NCBI GenBank assembly: GCA_030248215.1
Contig: JASANG010003810.1
Coordinates: 434,001-498,000 of the forward strand
DNA length: 64,000 nucleotides
Source: Enoplolaimus lenunculus
Lineage: Eukaryota; Nematoda; Enoplea; Enoplida; Thoracostomopsidae
Direction of reading: 5' to 3'
Numbering within the stretch: the stretch's first letter is position 1; the number at the start of each line of letters is the position of its first letter. The notes under the pieces were generated by a model. It was given only the letters and a program-made list of their open reading frames with translations, did not search any database and was not told where the DNA came from. Shown here piece by piece: positions 55,628 through 64,000 of this stretch. Made by a program: the position numbers and the translations under genes.

Positions 55628-57283
55628 GTTGTTGTTGTTTTTGCTGTTGTTGTAGTTGTTATTGTTTTTATCGCTATTGTTTTTCTTGTTGTTATGATAG
55701 TTTCGATTATTCTTGCCATTCGTATCAGAGTCGAAAATGATGTATGGAACACCTGAATTCACTGATATACTGAAAATTTATGTTAAGTTTTCAAAATGTA
55801 CCAAAACATTATAAGCTGCGTTCCGCATCGTAATTTACAAATGGTCTGCTTCTGATTGGGTACTTGACGGTTTGGACGTCCAGTTTGGTCAACTCAATAG
55901 TTTGCCGGACGGCTATGATTGGTTGTTACGCTAAATTGGTTGGTTTATCTTTATTTTGTAAATTCCAATGAGTTGATTTTAATTCATAAGAAGTCGAAGC
56001 AGTGGGTCTGAATTGCAACTTTCACAACGAAGAATTGTGAGTTGATTCAACTTATACACAGCAAAAAATGACGAGTTAAATCGACTCTCTTCGAAATGGG
56101 CTCTGCGGGAATACACAAACTGAGTAAATTAGAGTCAACTTCGACTCACTGAGTCGCATGTTTGGCTCTGGCGGAGTCGAATTTGACTCAGTTTGTGTGA
56201 TATTGGACGTAGTCAATTTGACTCACCATTTTTTTGCAGTGTTCTGATGTAAGAATCAACACACTCGGAAATAACTCAACTTAGAGTGAGAATTGCCTAA
56301 AAGTTAGTCAAAATTCATTGCTTACCTGACTCGCGAAACGTAAAATTATGTCTTCGACTCTTGGATTTAAAATTTTTTGACAGCATACACAAATTCTAAA
56401 GTTAGAAAATACTCCCCCCCCCCCCGAAGTGCCGTTCTTAGAAAATTATGTTTAGCGAAGGTGGGAGCCGAATAATTGGCCCATGTAAAGATCAGGGGCG
56501 GAACGTTTTTCTGCGGGATTGCAATAGAGTAAGCTTAAGCTTTAGACTATTTTTACTGGGCTTAGGCTTAGGATTAGGCTTAGGAATATACTTATATACT
56601 GTTCCGCCCCTTTTCTTTACATTAGCCGAATATTTTTTGGGGGCCGAGTCAATTTGGGGGTACCCAGCCAAATGTGGGGCCATAGGGACACCGTTGCTTT
56701 CCCCAGACATTCTCTGCTCCTAAGTGGAAAATTTCTGGTTGCGAAGTTAGGCGTTGTAGCTCGTATGTTAAATTTTAGAATACAAAAATTTTAAACTGTA
56801 AATTCCAATGATTTAATTAATAACTTTCAGTATAAAATTACTTATTTCTGAATTAATAGCATCAAACTTTAACTCACTATGAGTTGAGTTGATTCTCACT
56901 GTGAGATAAGCTTATTCCGGGCAAGTTGACAAAATTAAGTCAGAGCGAGTTGTATTGACTTAGAATTCTGAGTTCTGAAAGTCCTAACTCTCAGACGAGA
57001 GTGATTCAACTCATTCTGAGTTACAATAACCTCTGTGGTCCTTCTCAGCAAACTTACGATTCGCACGATGAGGTTGCTTGCTACAAAACTGCGCAACAAT
57101 ACGACAACATTTATCATTGCGACGTCCATAATGATAATGGGTAAATTGACACATTGCAGTTGCGTTATCCTTGGCGCAAAGCGTTCTGAATTGCTCACAC
57201 CAGTCTTTTGGAAAATCAACCGCTAATCCGTGTCCGGTTGAGCACCAAATCGCACCGACGAATATCGACAGAAGTAGTATCAT
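49231..57283 (-). CDS. Secreted CAP-superfamily (SCP/TAPS, GAPR-1-like) protein with Cys-rich modules, whole gene
   Basis: Six exons, every joint in phase 1: 57283-57058, 55752-54682, 53179-52997, 51540-51304, 50870-50784 and 49457-49231, about 677 codons. Order: signal peptide, Cys-rich module 1, poly-Asn tract, mixed disordered region, Cys-rich module 2, linker, CAP domain. CAP landmarks: YYRRIHQALPLQPDAQLQA, HSGPGENSY, GVDLWYKEVINYDW, GHFTQLVWKHT and IANYAPAGN. CAP signature 2 has Ala where Cys is usual, as in GLIPR2/GAPR-1. CAP proteins bind sterols or lipids and are common in nematode secretions. The length and the Asn tract are unusual. Assignment to CAP is firm; the modules are unrecognised. 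Confidence 0.88.
50486..50756. mobile_element. Family B MITE, copy 3, with an internal duplication
   Basis: CACTGCAAAAAATGATGAGT at the left. GGCTCTACGGGACTACGCTA occurs twice in the left arm. 28 bp past the CAP exon 5 donor. Confidence 0.78.
50784..50870 (-). CDS. CAP gene exon 5: central helix
   Basis: 87 nt, TTTGTAG acceptor, G|GTAAAT donor. It supplies GVDLWYKEVINYDWNNPGKS, the W-Y-E helix needed between GEN and GHFTQ (GLIPR2 VADRWYSEIKNYNFQQPGF). Too short for an ORF scan; found because the domain was incomplete without it. Confidence 0.9.
51079..51268. mobile_element. Family A MITE, copy 2
   Basis: GGCCATTGTAAACAACAGGG at the left and CTGATCTTTACACGGGCC at the right; arms of CCTAAG. 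36 bp past the CAP exon 4 donor. Confidence 0.82.
51304..51540 (-). CDS. CAP gene exon 4: N-terminal half of CAP domain
   Basis: 237 nt, TTTCAG acceptor, G|GTACGA donor. SNYYRRIHQALPLQPDAQL (HNxYR is SNYYR here), KAQGWAEKW and HSGPGENSY. A TTAGGC-type MITE begins 36 bp past the donor. Confidence 0.87.
51577..51751. mobile_element. Family A MITE, copy 3
   Basis: GGTCCATGTAAAGATCAGGG and TTTACATTGGCC ends; AAATTTT on both sides. Confidence 0.82.
52063..52464. mobile_element. Family F MITE, copy 5
   Basis: GTGGCCCGAATAAAAGGGGG and CCCTCTTATTCGGGTCACTA ends. Confidence 0.78.
52705..52956. mobile_element. Family C MITE, copy 2
   Basis: CGCTGTAAATTTCAGCGAGT and inverse TGGAATGTGCAGTG; 41 bp past the CAP exon 3 donor. 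Confidence 0.78.
52997..53179 (-). CDS. CAP gene exon 3: linker
   Basis: 183 nt, TTTCAG acceptor, T|GTATGT donor. A Thr/Ser-rich linker with SAVTTESIDQILDQIETESA. The open frame runs on past the donor, but phase and CAP continuity favour the splice. Confidence 0.68.
53417..53611. mobile_element. Family A MITE, copy 4
   Basis: GGCCAGTGTAAAGAAAAGG and GATCTTTACGTGGGCC ends; arms of CCTAAG. Confidence 0.78.
53820..54038. mobile_element. Family B MITE, copy 4
   Basis: CACAGCAAAAATGTTGAGTC at the left, CACCATTTTAGCAGTG at the right. Confidence 0.75.
54423..54670. mobile_element. Family C MITE, copy 3
   Basis: CACTGTAAATTCCGTTGAGT and CACTGCAATTTACAGTG ends; 12 bp past the CAP exon 2 donor. Confidence 0.8.
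54682..55752 (-). CDS. CAP gene exon 2: poly-Asn tract and Cys-rich module 2
   Basis: 357 codons. The acceptor is TTCAG at 55753-55757, with TATCAG nine bp earlier as an in-phase alternative. An Asn tract of about 70 residues (coded by the (ATT/GTT)n run at 55480-55655) is followed by a Ser/Thr/Gln region, a half module (WCRNYPNLC) and a second full module (LCNRYDQLCRFYGEDSLC, ERCCNAANTIC). Donor G|GTCAGT, 12 bp before a MITE. Confidence 0.78.
55960..56300. mobile_element. Family C MITE with a family B MITE inside
   Basis: Outer GTAAATTCCAATGAGTTGAT with AACTCAACTTAGAGTGAG at the right; inner family B at about 56059-56241 (ACAGCAAAAAATGACGAGTT to TTTTTTTGCAGTG). Confidence 0.7.
56478..56627. 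mobile_element. Family A MITE, copy 5
   Basis: GGCCCATGTAAAGATCAGGG and TTCTTTACATTAGCC ends; TTAGGC run in the middle. Confidence 0.82.
56795..57035. mobile_element. Family C MITE, copy 5
   Basis: CTGTAAATTCCAATGATTTA at the left, CAACTCATTCTGAGTTACAA at the right; about 22 bp past the CAP exon 1 donor. Confidence 0.7.
57058..57283 (-). CDS. CAP gene exon 1: signal peptide and Cys-rich module 1
   Basis: ATG at 57283. MILLLSIFVGAIWCSTGHG is a signal peptide with cleavage near HG-LA. The module then follows: C-x4-LC-x7-C-x15-CC-x5-C (WCEQFRTLC, CCRIVAQFC). Donor C|GTAAGT; a MITE ends about 22 bp further on. Confidence 0.82.
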
Positions 57284-57297
57284 TTCAGTTATCCAAC

Positions 57298-57721
57298 GGT
57301 AAAAAATGGTAAGTCATATTGACTCTCTCCGAAATAGGCTTGGCGAGACTGCACAAACTGAGTTAAATTCAACTCACTGTAAATTCCGTTGAGTTGATTA
57401 ATCAACTCAGAGAGCGAATTAATAGTCATTTCAGGTTATTTCTGAGGTAATAACAAGAAAAACCGGTTTGCTCTGAGCTGATTTAATTCTGGGTGAGTTG
57501 ATTAATTAACTCAGAATAAGGTCAATCAATTCAGAACTCTGAGTTCTGAAAGACCTAATTCAGAGCTCAGACTTCTCAGTAGATTCAACTCATTCTGAGT
57601 TAAAATCAACTCACTGCAATGAGGAGCGACTCGGGTGAGTCGAATCTTGACTCAGTTTGTGTAGTCCGGAAAAGCTTTTATTCTGGACAGAGTCAATTTG
57701 ACTCACCATTTTTTGCAATGT
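57298..57721. mobile_element. Family B MITE with a family C MITE inside
   Basis: Outer AAAAAATGGTAAGTCATATT to CACCATTTTTTGCAATG; inner family C at about 57375-57615 (CACTGTAAATTCCGTTGAGT to AAATCAACTCACTG). Confidence 0.75.
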
Positions 57722-57869
57722 GCGTTTAGACTAACGACTTGGTAGTCGTAATCATATTGGTTAAATATGAATAATTCTCCTTAGACAAGAGTACTATGCA
57801 ACTTGGGAAGATTTTATTCAAAAATGCTTTACAGTACGCGCTTTGTTGCTTATGAATCACAGTTTCAAG

Positions 57870-58033
57870 AGATCGGGGTCGGGATAGGCTTATGCTTAGG
57901 CTTAGGTATATGCTCATTCTTGCGCTTAGGCTTAGTCGTATGCTTAGGTATAAAAAGCTTATTTTTACGTTTCGGCATCAAGCTTTACTTAGACTTAGTA
58001 ATATGCTTATACTACTGTTACAACCGTGTTCTA
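57870..58033. mobile_element. Family A MITE, degraded
   Basis: ATAGGCTTATGCTTAGGCTT and GTTCTATACATTGGC. Confidence 0.6.
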
Positions 58034-58172
58034 TACATTGGCTATGTTATGAAAAAGGCCTTCTACGCTTCTCATTGACAGTTTTCAACAGCGCGTTTCC
58101 TGAGAATTTTTTGAGGTGTTGGTGTAAATATTTCAACGACTTTTACTATAATATACACTAAGCCTACTGTTG

Positions 58173-58313
58173 TCACCCGAATAAGAGGGGGAACTATATT
58201 CCTAAGCCTAAGCGTAAGCCTAAGCCAAGCAAAAAAATTAGTCTAATACTAAAGCTTACACTTTTCTAGTCGCACAGAAAAACGTTCCGCCCTTGATCTT
58301 TACATGGACCCTC
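58173..58313. mobile_element. Family F end joined to half a family A MITE
   Basis: ACCCGAATAAGAGGGGGA is followed directly by CCTAAGCCTAAGCGTAAGCC and ends GATCTTTACATGG. Confidence 0.55.
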
Positions 58314-58566
58314 CTATTTCAGGGAATTTTGTCTCAAAACCTCAATAAAAGCACTAAAATTGCTAAGTTGAAGATGTTTGGAGAACTGTCAAAATTAAAT
58401 TTTACAATTCAACTTTGTATATTAACCATTAATAAAGTTAGTGTTTAGTATTTTTCAAAAAAATCTACTTAATTATAGTTATACTCGTAAAACAAAACAA
58501 AGTTATAGTATACATGGAAATGTTCATTCATCTAAACATTTATAGAAGTATAGGTTCGATTTGGGG

Positions 58567-58764
58567 GGTCCATGTATAGAACAGGGTCGGAACGTTTTTC
58601 GGCTTTACTGTAATAGAGTAAGCGTAAGCTTTCGACTATTTTTTTGCTTAGGCTTTTAGGCTTAAGCTTAGATATAGGCTCATTCTTACGCTTAGGTTTA
58701 GTCTTAGGCTTAGGCTTAGGAATATGCTTATATTACTGTTCCGGCCCTGTTCCATACATTAGCC
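58567..58764. mobile_element. Family A MITE, copy 8
   Basis: GGTCCATGTATAGAACAGGG and TTCCATACATTAGCC ends. Confidence 0.8.
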
Positions 58765-58864
58765 GATTTGGGTAAGGAGGGAACATTGAGGAAACACCCA
58801 TTAGAAAGAAATTATGGCTTATTCACAGAATATCTATGTATATTAATGCTTAAATCTATAACAA

Positions 58865-59204
58865 GGACCGTATTCTCAAATGTGTGTAGCACCTATCACC
58901 TGTTAGTTGGTGATAGGTCTTGTATAACTTTGGGCCAATATATAAGGATCATGGGCGGAACAGTATTTATAAGCCCTATTCCTAATAAGCTTTAGCCTAA
59001 GGCTAAGCCTAAACCAAGCAAAACAAACAGGCTAAAGCTTAAGCTTATTCATTTCTAGTCCCACAGATACGCCCGTGATCTTTACATTTACCTAACTTTG
59101 GAACCAGACCACGATATGATTGGAAATTCAGCACATTTTTCGCGTTTGATTTGCCTATCGCTATCTATAAAGATTGTTTGAATTCGCGTTTGAGAATACG
59201 GGCC
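58865..59204. mobile_element. GGCCCGTATTCTCAAATG element with a family A MITE inside
   Basis: Outer GGACCGTATTCTCAAATG and CGTTTGAGAATACGGGCC; inner family A at about 58933-59092. Confidence 0.75.
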
Positions 59205-59367
59205 AAGGTTCAATATACGTATTTTGGGCATCGTCCCGAAATTGCGTGAACTTTGAGTTTTATAAAACTTAAGCATTTATATACAAATTTCTATCATTAT
59301 TAAAAATAACTTTTTCAAAACTGTTTTATTGGCTTACTAGCCTTGTGGCATCGTTCTAAAATGTAAA

Positions 59368-59540
59368 GGCTCATATATATTGATCAGTGGTGGAATGGTT
59401 TTCCGTGGGACTGCAATAGAGTAAGCTGAAGCTTTATACTAGTGTTTTACTTTAGGCTTTTGACTTAAATATAGGCTTAATAACTTTATGCTAGGTTAGG
59501 AATATGCTTTTACTACTGTTATGACCCTATGTTCAATAAA
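59368..59540. mobile_element. Family A MITE, eroded copy
   Basis: TGATCAGTGGTGGAATGG and TATGACCCTATGTTCAATAA; TTAGGC run degraded. Confidence 0.5.
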
Positions 59541-60219
59541 TTTGTGGCAGGAAATTTTTGAACCAATTTCGATGGCTCATCACATCCATTAGTCCGTTTA
59601 GCTACGGGCTAATGGAGCAGGCCAGATTTCCATCTCGGGAAAATGTACGTCATGTGCAATTTTGTGACAACAGTTTGTATAGCAAATGACAATATTTTTG
59701 ACCTCTGTAGCGGCCAACATATTATTCTATAAGCTACAAAAGGAATTTTTATGATCTCTAGAAATTTGAAGAGAATTCCAAACCTCTCTCATTTGCATAC
59801 ACCCGCAAGTTTTAAATTTTTGCTTAAAGCCGGACCGTAGCCAGACGGATTGCCAGGGCTGGGGCTTAGCTCTATTGGAAGAATTTTGACACCCCTAGAA
59901 AATTTTCAACCTTGCTTGAAAAGTCATCGAAATCCCTTGTATGCTCGTTTTGGAAAATTTTTTGAACTTCCCCCTCTAGAAAAGTGAGCTGGCTATGGAC
60001 CTGGTTTAAAGTTATGGCCAAAGTATTGAATAAATTTACCATTTTGATAAATGACCGTTAATATAGTCTTAGCGACGATAGCGCTCTAAACAATAAACAA
60101 AGAGTAACAGAAAATAAAGTGTATTTTTACTTTCAACTCAGTCGAAGTTTATAATATACGAAATATACAAACACTGCAAAATTTTTTATTTTAAAAATAT
60201 AAGCAGAAAGGCGTGCATT

Positions 60220-60648
60220 ACACTGCAAAAAAATGGTGAGTCAAATTGACTCTCTCCGAAATAGACTTTTCGGAACTACGCAAACTGAGTCAAATTCGAC
60301 TCCGCTAGAGTCAAATTCGACTCCACTAGAGTCAAATTCGACTCCGCTAGAGTCAAATTCGACTCAGTGAGCGACTCGGTTTAGTCGAATTTGACTCTGG
60401 CGGAGTCAAATTTGACTCTAGCGGAGTCAAATTCGACAAACCGAGTCGCTCAGTGAGTCGAATTTGACTCTAGCGGAGTCGAATTTGACTCTGGCGGAGT
60501 CAAATTTGACTCTAGCGGAGTCAAATTCGACAAACCGAGTCGCTCAGTGAGTCGAATTTGACTCTAGCGGAGTCGATTTGACTCTGGCGGAGGCGAATTT
60601 GGCTCTGGCGGATGCGAATTTGACTCTGGCGCAGTCGAATTTGACGTA
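60220..60648. mobile_element. Family B MITE, expanded arms
   Basis: CACTGCAAAAAAATGGTGAG at the left. The centre holds about 15 units of AGTCAAATTCGACTCCGCT and its inverse. The right terminus is missing. Confidence 0.72.
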
Positions 60649-60744
60649 CTCGTTGGATACGAGTGTGCTACTGTAACACAGGGTACATTCTGTGCAAGCA
60701 TAATTGTACCTGAAGCTTGTTGCAGTTTGTCGGTACCACACTCT

Positions 60745-60850
60745 ACTGATCAGGGTTCCGGTAGCGTATTCGTAAGCCTAAAGCGTAGAAAAAAGCATAA
60801 GCCTAAAAAGCAAAAATCTAAACCTACTCTATTGCAGTACCAATAGAACA
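60745..60850. repeat. Family A fragment
   Basis: Runs of GCCTAAA and a GTACCAATAGAACACTGG end. Confidence 0.4.
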
Positions 60851-60950
60851 CTGGACGGTCCTACAAATAACATAAGCATTAATGATTATGTTCCAGCAGT
60901 GGTTTTTTACCCGCTTACGTCCTAGACACCACGTTCATATGAAACACGAA

Positions 60951-61522
60951 CCATGTAAAGATCAGGGTCGGAACGTTTCTGCGTGTAGTGGGACTAGAAT
61001 AAAGCTTAAAGCCTTAGACTAATGTTTTGGCTTGGTTTAGCTTGGCTTAGGAATATACTCATCACTGTTAAGCTTAGGAATATGCTGACGCATTATACTG
61101 TTCCACCCATGTTCTGTACATTGGCAGGGTCCAACCGGGATTTAAATTTACCGGAACCGGAATTTGAAAAAATACCGGAAATGAAAAATACATGCCATTG
61201 AAAAATTCATTTAATTTCTTTTGCAATTATTGGCGATATAACCCATTGGAGATAGGTATTCAGTTTTTAACTGCTGTATTTTAGATGTTCATAATCCACG
61301 GAAGCAAAATCTACCTTCGGTGGTTTATTTTAAGCGATTGTCATAAATTATTTGCTATACTACGAATTTATTTTATTTTTTATCGTCATTTTTTAGTAAA
61401 ATATCTTAATTTCCACCGACCAATTTTTAATACCGGAATGTTAGAATTCCGGTGAAAATTTACCGGAACTAGAACGTTAAAAACGCCGGAACCGGAATTC
61501 CGGTAGCATCCTGTGCATTGGC
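60951..61522. mobile_element. Family A MITE split near its end by a family D MITE
   Basis: Family A runs 60951-61124 and resumes at 61514. Family D (61125-61513) starts CAGGGTCCAACCGGGA and ends GTAGCATCCTG, with flanks TACATTGG and TGCATTGG. Confidence 0.82.
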
Positions 61523-61997
61523 CGAGTACCCTAGTGTACTTTAAATTGCATGCCACCCTTAAGGTTCAGCGCAATCCTAACAAAATCAACTCATATAATG
61601 ACGCTCATAAAACAAACTACCAATTTTAATAAAGCATTTAAACATAAAAATAACACAAATGATTTGCATAAAGTATTACACGATCAGCACAAAATCAAAC
61701 CTGAAAATATAGACTTTTTAAGGTACACAATTACAGCTTGCGATTAAAGTCAACTCAAATACAGCAAAACCTTTTCCGTTTCCGTTATTTTTACTACTCG
61801 TTTACATTTTGGCCTTAACACACGAATTTGAATTGTTGGATTGTGTGTTGAAAAACACTTGAGCGACACGATTTCCATTTCCGCTGATGTAAACCCTTTG
61901 AATAAAGTTAAAAACTCGTTCGGTTTTTAACGCAGCGAGGTGAATATTGCGACGCCTCAGTGTAACTGTCAAAAAACATCTTTTATCACTGTTATAC

Positions 61998-62241
61998 TTA
62001 ACCCTTTCTCACATAGAGATGTCTATGGGCAACTCAGCGCCAGTGTATATACGTTAAATAATATATATCGCACAGTGTTCAACAATTATTGCAACACGTA
62101 TACATAGTGGGCACGAGCGTCCAGCTCATGTAGTTGAGTGGTGATGGTAAACGCCTTCCACTCCAGTCGCTGGAGTTTTGAATCCTAGCATAAAAGTTGG
62201 TCTCCGATGAAATTGAGAAAATCCGTGTGATAAAGGGTTAA
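61998..62241. mobile_element. piggyBac-like MITE, 244 bp, with tRNA-like core
   Basis: TTAA-CCCTTTCTCACA at the left and TGTGATAAAGGG-TTAA at the right, the TTAA target and CCC-type ends of piggyBac. The interior (62112-62200) has GTAGTTGAGTGGTGATGGTA and TTTTGAATCC, reminiscent of tRNA A and B boxes. Confidence 0.65.
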
Positions 62242-62629
62242 ATATCCGTTTTCCATCTATGTTATATGATCCCTCTATCAATTTTCAGTATTTTTACAAC
62301 CCATCCTGCCGCGCACTATTTTGTCAAATTTCTTCAATAATATCAATGGATACGATCCCTAAACATCCAAAACATACTTACACGTCTACGTTCGCCCCCA
62401 CAAGTTAAATTTTAACGCATCTGAAATGAATAAACACTGTTTACAAAGCCATTCACAAAGGTGTACAGTCGAAAAACGCAACTTTACAGCAAAATTTTTC
62501 AAACTTTCTTTAAAATTTCACTTCGACAAATACTTTGAATCATCGCAAATACAGATAAAAAGTTAACGCAAGCTACAAAGCATCTTAAGCTCTCAAATAA
62601 CACTCTGAATACATAATACCAAGGGCCTA

Positions 62630-62826
62630 CACTGCAAAAAAATGGTGATTCAAATTGAATCTTTCCGAAATAGGCCTTCCCGGACTACACAAACTGTGTC
62701 AAATTCGACTCTTTCAGAATCAAATTCGGCTCAGAGTCGCTAAATGAGTCGAATTTGACTCAGTTTGTATAGTCCCGAAAAGCCTATTTCGGACAGAGTC
62801 AATTTGACTCACCAATTTTTACAGTG
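62630..62826. mobile_element. Family B MITE, last copy
   Basis: CACTGCAAAAAAATGGTGAT and CACCAATTTTTACAGTG ends. Confidence 0.78.
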
Positions 62827-63116
62827 TAAAAAGGGAGATTACAAGTCACCATCTGTCTTTTTGTCTTGGTAAGTAAGTAACCCCGTTTCCAAAATATTAG
62901 CTACACAACATATATAATACACAACAAAATATAGAAATAAACAAACTGCTAAGAACAGAAGAGAATCAACATAGGATACTGACTTAGAAACGTGAGACAG
63001 AGCATAAGCTGAAAGCAGCAAACTACAAATATACGTTAGGTACAAAACTAAACGGAGGGGTTCCCCAGCCCTCTAAATTTTTTTGACCCCCTACTAAAGA
63101 TTTCGTCTAAGCTCTG

Positions 63117-63303
63117 TAAGAATGTGAGACATGCTTGTCCGTTACCAGTGCACAAGCAATATAGGTAATATATTGCACTGTATGTATATACATATGCTTG
63201 CCGGCAGGATACAAGTTTAACATATAATCGACAACGAAAGCAGTTGAAGATGCGGGCTGAGTGGCGCACTGGTACAGCGTTCGAAGCATCCGTAAGCTGC
63301 GAG
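63117..63303 (+). repeat. tRNA-like SINE, 5' part (split)
   Basis: Leader GTGAGACATGCTTGTCC as at 48.3 kb, then GCGGGCTGAGTGGCGCACTG (A box region). It is cut at 63303 by a family D MITE; the B-box part GAGTTCGAGCC resumes at 63705. Confidence 0.65.
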
Positions 63304-63698
63304 CATGGTGCAACCGGAATTACAATTTACGCGAACCGGAATTTAAAAAAACACCGGACACGGCACCGAAACCTGACAACGAAAAATTCATTTTAAGTTT
63401 CTTTTTTGATTAATGATGTACAACCCTAGTTAACGATATGTATTCACTTTATCTACTGTATTTTAGATTTTCATAATCCACCGAAGCGAAATCTACTTTC
63501 GATGGTTTATTTTAAGCGATTGTCAAGGGTTATATACTACTATAATAATGAAATCTTTTTAATTTTTATCGTCATTTTTAGTAAAATATCTTAAGTTCCA
63601 CCGACCAAAATTTAATACCGAATTTTTTATTCCGGTAAAAATTTACCGAAACAGGAAGGTTAACAAAATGCCGGAACTGTAATTCCGGTTGCGCCCTG
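63304..63698. mobile_element. Family D MITE inserted in a SINE
   Basis: CATGGTGCAACCGGAATTAC to TTGCGCCCTG; flanks GCTGCGAG and GCTGAAAG (6 of 8). Confidence 0.75.
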
Positions 63699-63935
63699 GC
63701 TGAAAGAGTTCGAGCCACCATCCGTATGCCTCCTTTTTCAGACTTGGTACAAGGTCGGCAATTTCGGCATTAAATTTACCGGAACCGGAAGGTAAAAAAT
63801 GCTGGAACCGGAATTCCGGTTGCACCAAGGCTGACAGAGTTCGAGCCACCATCCATATGCCTTCTTTTTCAGACTTGGTACAAGTTCCGGACGCACCTAT
63901 ATTTACACTGACCAGTTTTACCACCTAAACAGCGT
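63678..63935. repeat. Direct duplication of a MITE-SINE junction, ~131 bp
   Basis: The run from AATTCCGGTTGC through GAGTTCGAGCCACCATCC to TTTTTCAGACTTGGTACAAG occurs twice, so a piece that already held the MITE insertion was duplicated. Confidence 0.75.
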
Positions 63936-64000
63936 AAAATTGACTACTGTGACCCCCCAAATCTTTTTATCCGTTTTAAGTAAGTAGGAACAAACCACGG

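Noticed and set aside
55183-55756. Poly-Ile, poly-Leu, poly-Tyr and poly-Asn frames on both strands
   Set aside because: All but the minus-strand Asn frame are shadows of the ATT repeat; only that frame has the right phase for the CAP gene.

Overview
The window is nuclear DNA of an AT-rich, MITE-packed invertebrate. It carries four recognisable multi-exon genes with canonical GT-AG introns and short U-rich acceptors (TTTCAG or TTTTAG). The STAR protein resembles GLD-1 as much as Quaking, secreted CAP proteins are a typical nematode family, and one repeat family is built from TTAGGC-like motifs. A nematode is my best guess, but this is inference only.

Layout. (1) 0.25-5.1 kb, plus strand: an MSP-domain (VAP/MOSPD-like) protein with a poly-Asn linker and a C-terminal membrane anchor, 4 exons. 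(2) 7.5-43.0 kb, minus strand: a nearly complete PDS5 cohesin-regulator gene of at least 31 exons, about 1,870 codons. Residue alignment to human PDS5 proteins, recalled from memory, is continuous from exon 1 to exon 28. The last ~600 codons are a charged disordered tail. (3) 25.2-29.5 kb, plus strand: a Quaking/GLD-1-type STAR RNA-binding gene (5 exons, Qua1-KH-Qua2) nested antisense inside one PDS5 intron. A 60-codon coiled-coil ORF (15.7 kb, plus) sits in another PDS5 intron. (4) 49.2-57.3 kb, minus strand: a secreted CAP-superfamily gene (6 exons) with a signal peptide, two copies of an unrecognised Cys-rich module, a long poly-Asn tract and a GAPR-1-like CAP domain. (5) 43.4-49 kb: mobile-element relics, including a degraded GC-rich segment (45.2-47.0 kb) and tRNA-Val-derived SINE pieces. 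(6) 57.3-64 kb: almost only MITEs and SINE pieces.

The repeats are the most unusual part. At least a dozen fold-back families are present, and the arms of many are arrays of one short motif (GACTC, TGAGTT, CCGGTT, TCGGCA, TTAGGC, CCCGGA, TTGCA). Several have clear 8-bp target-site duplications, hence hAT-type mobilisation, and they are nested up to three deep. MITE ends lie within about 10-45 bp downstream of many 5' splice sites: all five CAP-gene introns, three of four STAR introns, one MSP intron and two PDS5 introns. One MITE is flush with the STAR exon 2 donor, and its target-site duplication is the donor itself.

The genes are unrelated in pathway: ER contact or tethering (MSP), sister-chromatid cohesion (PDS5), translational or splicing control (STAR) and secretion (CAP). 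Apart from the nesting of the STAR gene in PDS5, I see no functional link.
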